64,000 nt of DNA from assembly GCA_023053545.1 (NCBI GenBank), contig JAKZAN010000207.1, forward strand, positions 1 to 64,000. The letters run 5' to 3'. Numbering within the stretch: the stretch's first letter is position 1; the number at the start of each line of letters is the position of its first letter. The stretch is from Lepidurus packardi. Lineage: Eukaryota > Arthropoda > Branchiopoda > Notostraca > Triopsidae. The notes under the pieces are model-generated. The model saw only the letters and a list, made by a program, of their open reading frames with translations, was not told the origin of the DNA and searched no databases. The translations under genes were made by a program, and so were the position numbers. Shown here piece after piece: positions 59,286 to 64,000 of the stretch.

Positions 59286-59985
59286 AAGAGTCGTGAGAAA
59301 AGCAAAAAAGTGTAGGTATTAGTTTGTTGGACTGATAAATAAATATAACAGAAGTGAGTCGATGTGAACTGTGTTTAAAATGGGGAAGAGATCGATTTAT
59401 CTATAAATTATTCGCATTGTTGGACTCCTAATCCGTCCCTACGTGTTCCTCTCGCTATGAACAAACCCAAGACTTAGGATTTATACTCAAAAAATAGCTT
59501 TGGAATATGGATACTTCATCGTTTAGGCCAGCGCTGAAGGAGTCCTTTTCACAGAAAATACTCATGTGAAGTGTCGTCGGTCGGGCTATTCACTCCGACT
59601 TCCCCCGAGTCCCTAGGCTGTAGAATTGTCTGAGCAGTTGTTCTTGCTCGGTGGCTGCTCGACTTTAGCTAAGTCATGGACAGTTAATAATTCGATCATT
59701 TTTACGGACTATTGACATGAGAAAATTAAATTAAAAAGTCGCAGGAAACACAGTGTTAAAATAATATATCAAAGTCAATCCATAGCTGGATACGTCTGTC
59801 TGACTTTCACACCATTATGAACCAACTTCCCAGAGTATCAATAGCAAAATGTCAGCCATACACTTTCCTGAAGTTTCAAAAATGTTGCCATTCTTCCGAT
59901 GTCCTGTCTCTGAATGTGCCATTCGACCCCCATCTGATACGATTAAAATATATAGCTTTCATTAAAAAATTGTAGCTTCTTAGCT
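59286..59985. other. Intergenic between divergent genes
   Basis: About 700 bases, AT-rich, between the Myb gene (minus) and MFS copy 2 (plus). No gene, repeat or RNA recognised. Confidence 0.55.
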
Positions 59986-61482
59986 ATGTTTAGGAAATTT
60001 AAAGAGTCCCTAGTCAGTATATTCGTGGACCCTTTCAGTCGCAGCCCGCCCCTCACCAGCAAGCTGCTTCTTATCATCAGCGTCAGCCAGTCCCTCGCAG
60101 CACTCAGCTATAACCTTATCCCCTTCCTTTTCTTTGTCCCTACCTTTTACTGCACCTCAGCTGATGGCTTCCTCGTCCCCTGTTAATAACATCTTGCCTG
60201 CAAAGAAACTCCCTTAAAGTACCAATCGCAATACGGATTCGATTCAATCCCCCTTAACTTCTAACTGTTTTGCGATCGTAAAAAGACTGAGGCTACCATG
60301 ATGACGATGATGATGTTTGGACATCTGGCCGGCGCACTCGTCGCTTCCTATCTCTCAAAGTATGGGAATAGCCAGCGTCATCTAATCACAATCCTGACCG
60401 TGTCTAACCTCATATGCACTTTAGGCCTCATGAGCTTCATGTTCTGCCGGACTCCCCTCAGCGTAACCATAGCCTTTTTCTGTTGGAATTTCGGCATGGA
60501 CCTGATCAACTCTTTCAACAATGTTATACCTGTGATGTTTTTCCCTATCAACCTAGCCAAAAAAGCGATGAGCATTCAGGTTTGTTCTTGGCCGATTTAC
60601 TCGATCCTCATGCCGACGCTATACGGCTTGATTGCAGACTGGCGCTTTTTCTGCTTCTTCTGCATTGGCCTACCTCAGCTCGTAGTTACCTACTCTCTCT
60701 GGCGAGATCGTTAAGCTCTGGCTAACTTCCAGTTAAGTGATGTCGAGGACGTCGAGTAAGAGGAAAATGAATACAAAGACAGCGTGCCGGAAATATAAGC
60801 CCAGTTTCTGGACCCTCGCTCTGACGATGGAAGCGTACACAGTCTGAACACAAACAAACATCTAGGCCTACGACTGTCATAGGGTTCGATGGCTACGGGT
60901 GAAAATCCAGTGGTCATGGACAGCGGAAATATACACTTTGGTGAAGTACTAGGTAGTCCCTACATAAAAACTATCCTCATGTACTTCCTGGTCTACGGGG
61001 GATCGTATGTTGCCAGTTTTGCATCTTTCGTCAGCCTGAACACACTCAGTGGCAACATTTACATGAACTTGACCGTTCTGTCCATCATCTAGTCATCTCT
61101 AGTGCTGGCAGGAGGTTTTCTCATACATTTCTTCGAGGTGAAGAAGACGTTACTACAGGTCTATCTGTTGATGGGCGTGGGCTACTGTCTGTATTCAGTA
61201 CTTCCGGACTTCCTCAAGTACATTGTCGTTGTGCAGGGCAAGCTTCTGACAGACACAACATGGGTGCTGTTGGCCGTGTACACGTACATGATCGTGCCCC
61301 AGAGTTTCTTGCCATTCATGTTTTCAGTACGGGCCATCTACAACCTACTGCTGTACGTAATCTTGCCATACACTCGCTACTATCTGGAGCAGGTAGGTCT
61401 GACGGTGTTCCTATTCGCAGGGCTATACTAGGTGACGGTTTCGATAGTACTGTACAACATGAAGGAACTGAAGAAGGGATGA
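59986..61482 (+). CDS. MFS transporter, organic-ion type (copy 2)
   Basis: 498 residues in one exon with about 11-12 membrane helices. A short cytosolic lead is followed by TM1, a ~60-residue external loop with Cys (typical of SLC22), the helix 2-3 region and an acidic Ser-rich central loop between the halves. The second half starts at about residue 310. It lacks the PESPRWL motif of copy 1 and has no introns, so the two carriers are distant relatives, not a recent duplication. Substrate unknown. Confidence 0.85.
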
Positions 61483-61819
61483 GGATTCTTTTATATCAAA
61501 AACCCCTGTTAATATTGAATTATTCTTCTGTGTACTGCATCAATTTACGCTGTTCTGGATGCTTGCTTTGCGTGGATATGATCCTTTGGCAGGCAGAAGT
61601 ATATTAACCCATATATATACCCTAACTTATACTTTTCTGCAAAGAGCAGGTTATTAGGCTATCATCAATCAACAAAAAATACCACACCATCATCAATACT
61701 CTAAAAATATCTATCTCTGATTTATAAAAGTACCGCCTGCACCTTTTAAAAAGATAACACATCATCATGTAGGATTCATTTTTTATACGATTACACTTCG
61801 TGGCATCCTAAGTGAACAA
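61483..61819. other. Intergenic, no gene seen
   Basis: About 340 AT-rich bases between two plus-strand genes, presumably terminator of the MFS gene and promoter of the GNAT gene. Confidence 0.5.
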
Positions 61820-62476
61820 ATGTATCCCAGACCTACCAGTGCCACGCTCATCGGCAAATACGTCCAGCTCGTCCCTGCGACTGAGATCCAACTCGACTAG
61901 TTTACGCACAAATTCAGTATCTCCTAGAATTCGTCTATGCAGCCGAAATGTCCTTTTCAGACCCTTGGAGCCTTTATGTCAAGAAGGTTCCACTCCAGCA
62001 AACACCCTATCTGTCCTTCGAGTTTCTTAGTCGTGGCCATCGATTGTCGTCAAGAACCCTTAACACTGGTTATCTTTGAGAGATTCGATTCTCTCAACCA
62101 TACAGTATACCTCTAGTTCCAGCACCTCCCTTCCTGGGTTACAGATGTTAAAGACGAGTTAAAACGATAAATCCTATTGACAGAAAGTCTATACCTAGTA
62201 CTTAAGTACGTATTCTAAGAGATAGGCCTGGATAAAGTGTCCTGGACCTGCGAGCTGGATGACCGGGTATCGATGCTCCGAGGTCTACGAATAGGGGGTA
62301 AGATATCGGCAGTGATGAGTCATGTCGAGCTGAAATAAGGTAAGTATATATTGTCGATGAGAAAAGGAGAGTGGCGACAGAAAAAGAAGTAGCTGGATAG
62401 GAAATGGGAGGATGGGGATTGGTCGGAGGGAGGTGAGCCTTGTAAGAGGATAATGGCAGTCTGCCCTAAACTGTGA
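61820..62476 (+). CDS. GNAT-family acetyltransferase, middle reading frame uncertain
   Basis: Both ends are in the same frame. The start (SATLIGKYVQLVPATEI) and the end (YLVLKYVFEEIGLDKVSWTC, then MRKGEWRQKKKELDRKWED) match acetyltransferases of the RimJ/RimL-like GNAT group. In the middle (about 61915-62065) the family-like sequence (SFSDPWSLYVKKVP) lies one frame off. A 26-nt GT-AG intron (61919-61944) enters that frame. Leaving it needs a 10-nt or 25-nt gap, or a +1 shift near 62023. The uninterrupted frame is also TGA-free but gives atypical residues. Most conserved acetyl-CoA-site residues lie in the undisputed end. Confidence 0.7.
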
Positions 62477-62704
62477 TTTGGGAATCATCGCATAAGTACG
62501 CGTATACTATCTATGTTTTATGAATAAAACCCAGTACATCCCAGTGCCTTATTCTCTTTTATTGTTTCTTGTTTCATTCCTTTCTAACCTGCCCGATTGT
62601 CTGTGAACTGTAGGATAGTATAGATATAAGATTGCTTTAGTTTATTTCTCCCGACAACCTGACCAATAATAAAAAAGTATTATAATCAATTCAGCCTAAG
62701 AGAC

Positions 62705-63790
62705 ATGAGACCCAATAGAAATAGTGCTCTCAAGAGACTCTACTCCAACACCAGCTAGCCATCCAACCGCTCCCCTTCTCCCTAGCCCAGAAGCATTGTC
62801 CCCCGCACTAAACCCATCTCCAGGCAGCCCAGAACTACTTCTACCAACCCCTAGAACCGTAATGCTAGCAACACTAATAACCTGTCCTCCCAACCTGAAA
62901 AGCCAACACGCTCCAAACCTTCCAAAACCAGCCCAAAAGAGGGTGTCACTAAGAAACGCAGGCAAAAGGAAGAGCATAAGCTCATTGAATCATCTAACGC
63001 ATAGAGTGTCAGCGAAGATAATAAACCACGGCCCGAAGTTCAGAACGAATAGGATAATAGTGATTTGGCAGAGCAAGAGATCCCAGTGGAAATGATTGGA
63101 CACGACGATGACGACTACATCTGTCCGCTGTGCCTGGACTACCTGGTGCACTCGGTATCCACGATATGCGGACACAGTTTTTGCGAGATCTGTGCGAACG
63201 AATACATGCTTTTCTTCGAGGTAATATTAGTTTTTACAATTTATAATCGGAATCTGATTTTCCCCCCTAAACTTTAAAAATGTATCCTGGGCCTGTAGGA
63301 GTGTAGCCAGTGTTTCAAGAAAATAAGGAATAGTCGTCTCTCCTATAATATCGTGCTGGACTCCCTCGTGGAGGACTTCGTGAAGGAGGCCGAGCCACGA
63401 GACTAGCACCAAAACTATCTCACACGCGTATAAGCATGGAGGCAATGGGACAGGCGTCGCCAGGTGCCCAATCTTGAAGTCGGCATGCGCATCGATGTGC
63501 GGGATCCCAACTTCGTCTGGTGTCCTGCCACCATTTACCGGACCGTAAGTCGACAGGAAAACAGAACCAAATTCATATTCGTGCGATTCGATGGGAAGGA
63601 TAAGACACACAACTAAGAGATTTGCGAGCACAGCCAGAGAATCACATCGTTCGGATTCTACACGGGCAGGAAGGACATCCCTCGGTACCAGGTCACGAAT
63701 AAAGGAACGCTGCGGATCCACGACATGACAATAATGGGGGAAGACGATAACATCGTGAGGGTGCCTTTGAATCTGGCGGACTAGCTCTGA
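62705..63790 (+). CDS. RING-finger protein with Tudor-like C-terminal domain
   Basis: Exons 62705-63220 and 63299-63790 (78-nt intron inside the RING) give 335 residues. A basic, Ser/Pro-rich disordered N-terminus (about 1-130) precedes a C3HC4 RING: CPLC at 140-143, CGHSFCEIC and CSQC. After it, MRIDVRDPNFVWCPATI and TKFIFVRFDGKDKTHNEEI look like a Tudor/MBT-like barrel in which Trp and Asp ring the pocket. This suggests a nuclear ubiquitin ligase that reads methylated marks; the Tudor call is inference. Confidence 0.83.
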
Positions 63791-64000
63791 TAATAAAACA
63801 GGATTTTAATCAGTACAACATTGATAAATATCACTCGATCCTCAGTACAGAGATTAATGATAATCCAGTCTTTTAAACATAGGCATGAACAATCTTTATT
63901 TGGTAGTTTGGTTGTATTCCGTGACGAATGATAATGGAGACTCAGAACTTAAACTTCAAATCAATCTGCTTTGTTTGAGTTATACATAACGCATTTTCTA
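63791..64000. other. Right end of window, no gene seen
   Basis: AT-rich sequence after the RING gene stop. No start of a further gene could be supported. Confidence 0.5.

Noticed and set aside
380-63790. Reading TAA/TAG as glutamine (table 6)
   Set aside because: Conserved positions in CDK, P450 and Aurora-type kinase and most paralogue comparisons give Glu, not Gln.
1-64000. Bacterial or viral features: CRISPR, prophage, insertion sequence, toxin-antitoxin, retroelement
   Set aside because: No direct-repeat array, transposase, integrase or reverse transcriptase was seen; telomere, introns and gene content are eukaryotic.

Overview
The window is the left end of a linear ciliate macronuclear chromosome. 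Its first ~232 bases are (CCCCAA)n telomere. The rest is a compact, nearly gapless run of about 42 protein genes on both strands, with short GT-AG introns (mostly 25-70 nt). The reading code is decisive. TAA and TAG occur inside almost every gene and TGA ends every gene I could close. At conserved sites the reassigned codons fall where glutamate is expected: the residue before GFPSTSIRE in a cyclin-dependent kinase, the Glu of the P450 FRPERW motif, and several positions where one tandem P450 paralogue has TAA/TAG and the other GAA/GAG. That matches the peritrich nuclear code (NCBI table 30, UAA/UAG = Glu), not the Tetrahymena/Paramecium code (Gln). The organism is therefore most likely a peritrich ciliate such as Vorticella, Carchesium, Zoothamnium or Campanella. 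All coordinates below were re-read with TGA as the only stop.

Layout. 1-6 kb: telomere, a subtelomeric zinc-binding orphan, a His-rich membrane protein, an Aurora-type kinase, a coiled-coil protein, a SCAMP-like membrane protein and tRNA-Asn. 6-16 kb: a coiled-coil protein, a SHIPPO/PG-rich repeat protein, an ABHD17-like hydrolase and two tandem cytochrome P450s that share a 311-bp perfectly identical 3' block. 16-27 kb: a polypurine tract, a small zinc protein, a METTL13-like methyltransferase with a Glu-rich tail, WDR12, a CRAL-TRIO protein with a CAAX-like end, a small Tim chaperone, an MFS carrier and a PHD protein. 27-40 kb: cytoskeleton and membrane genes, including an 1122-residue Sfi1-like centrin-binding protein, a 1424-residue type II membrane LRR protein, a second SHIPPO protein and a second LRR protein. 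40-50 kb: ribosomal protein eL8, a TBC-rhodanese protein, an orphan type I membrane protein, a CDK, a PhyH dioxygenase and a truncated haemoglobin. 50-64 kb: ankyrin, two-TM and receptor-like orphans, an Rnl2-type RNA ligase, a Myb/SANT protein, a second MFS carrier, a GNAT and a RING-Tudor-like protein.

Many genes fit ciliary and contractile biology (SHIPPO proteins, Sfi1-like repeats, a degenerate EF-hand, an Aurora-type kinase), which suits a peritrich with cilia and a contractile stalk. I found no operon-like pathway, CRISPR array, defence island or transposase. Neighbouring genes look functionally unrelated. The strongest unusual signals are the recoded stops, the P450 gene-conversion block, the Sfi1-like protein, the RNA ligase, kinase activation-loop substitutions and several long orphan membrane proteins. 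Splice sites were inferred by eye. With one stop codon, short ORFs are weak evidence, and such genes have low confidence.
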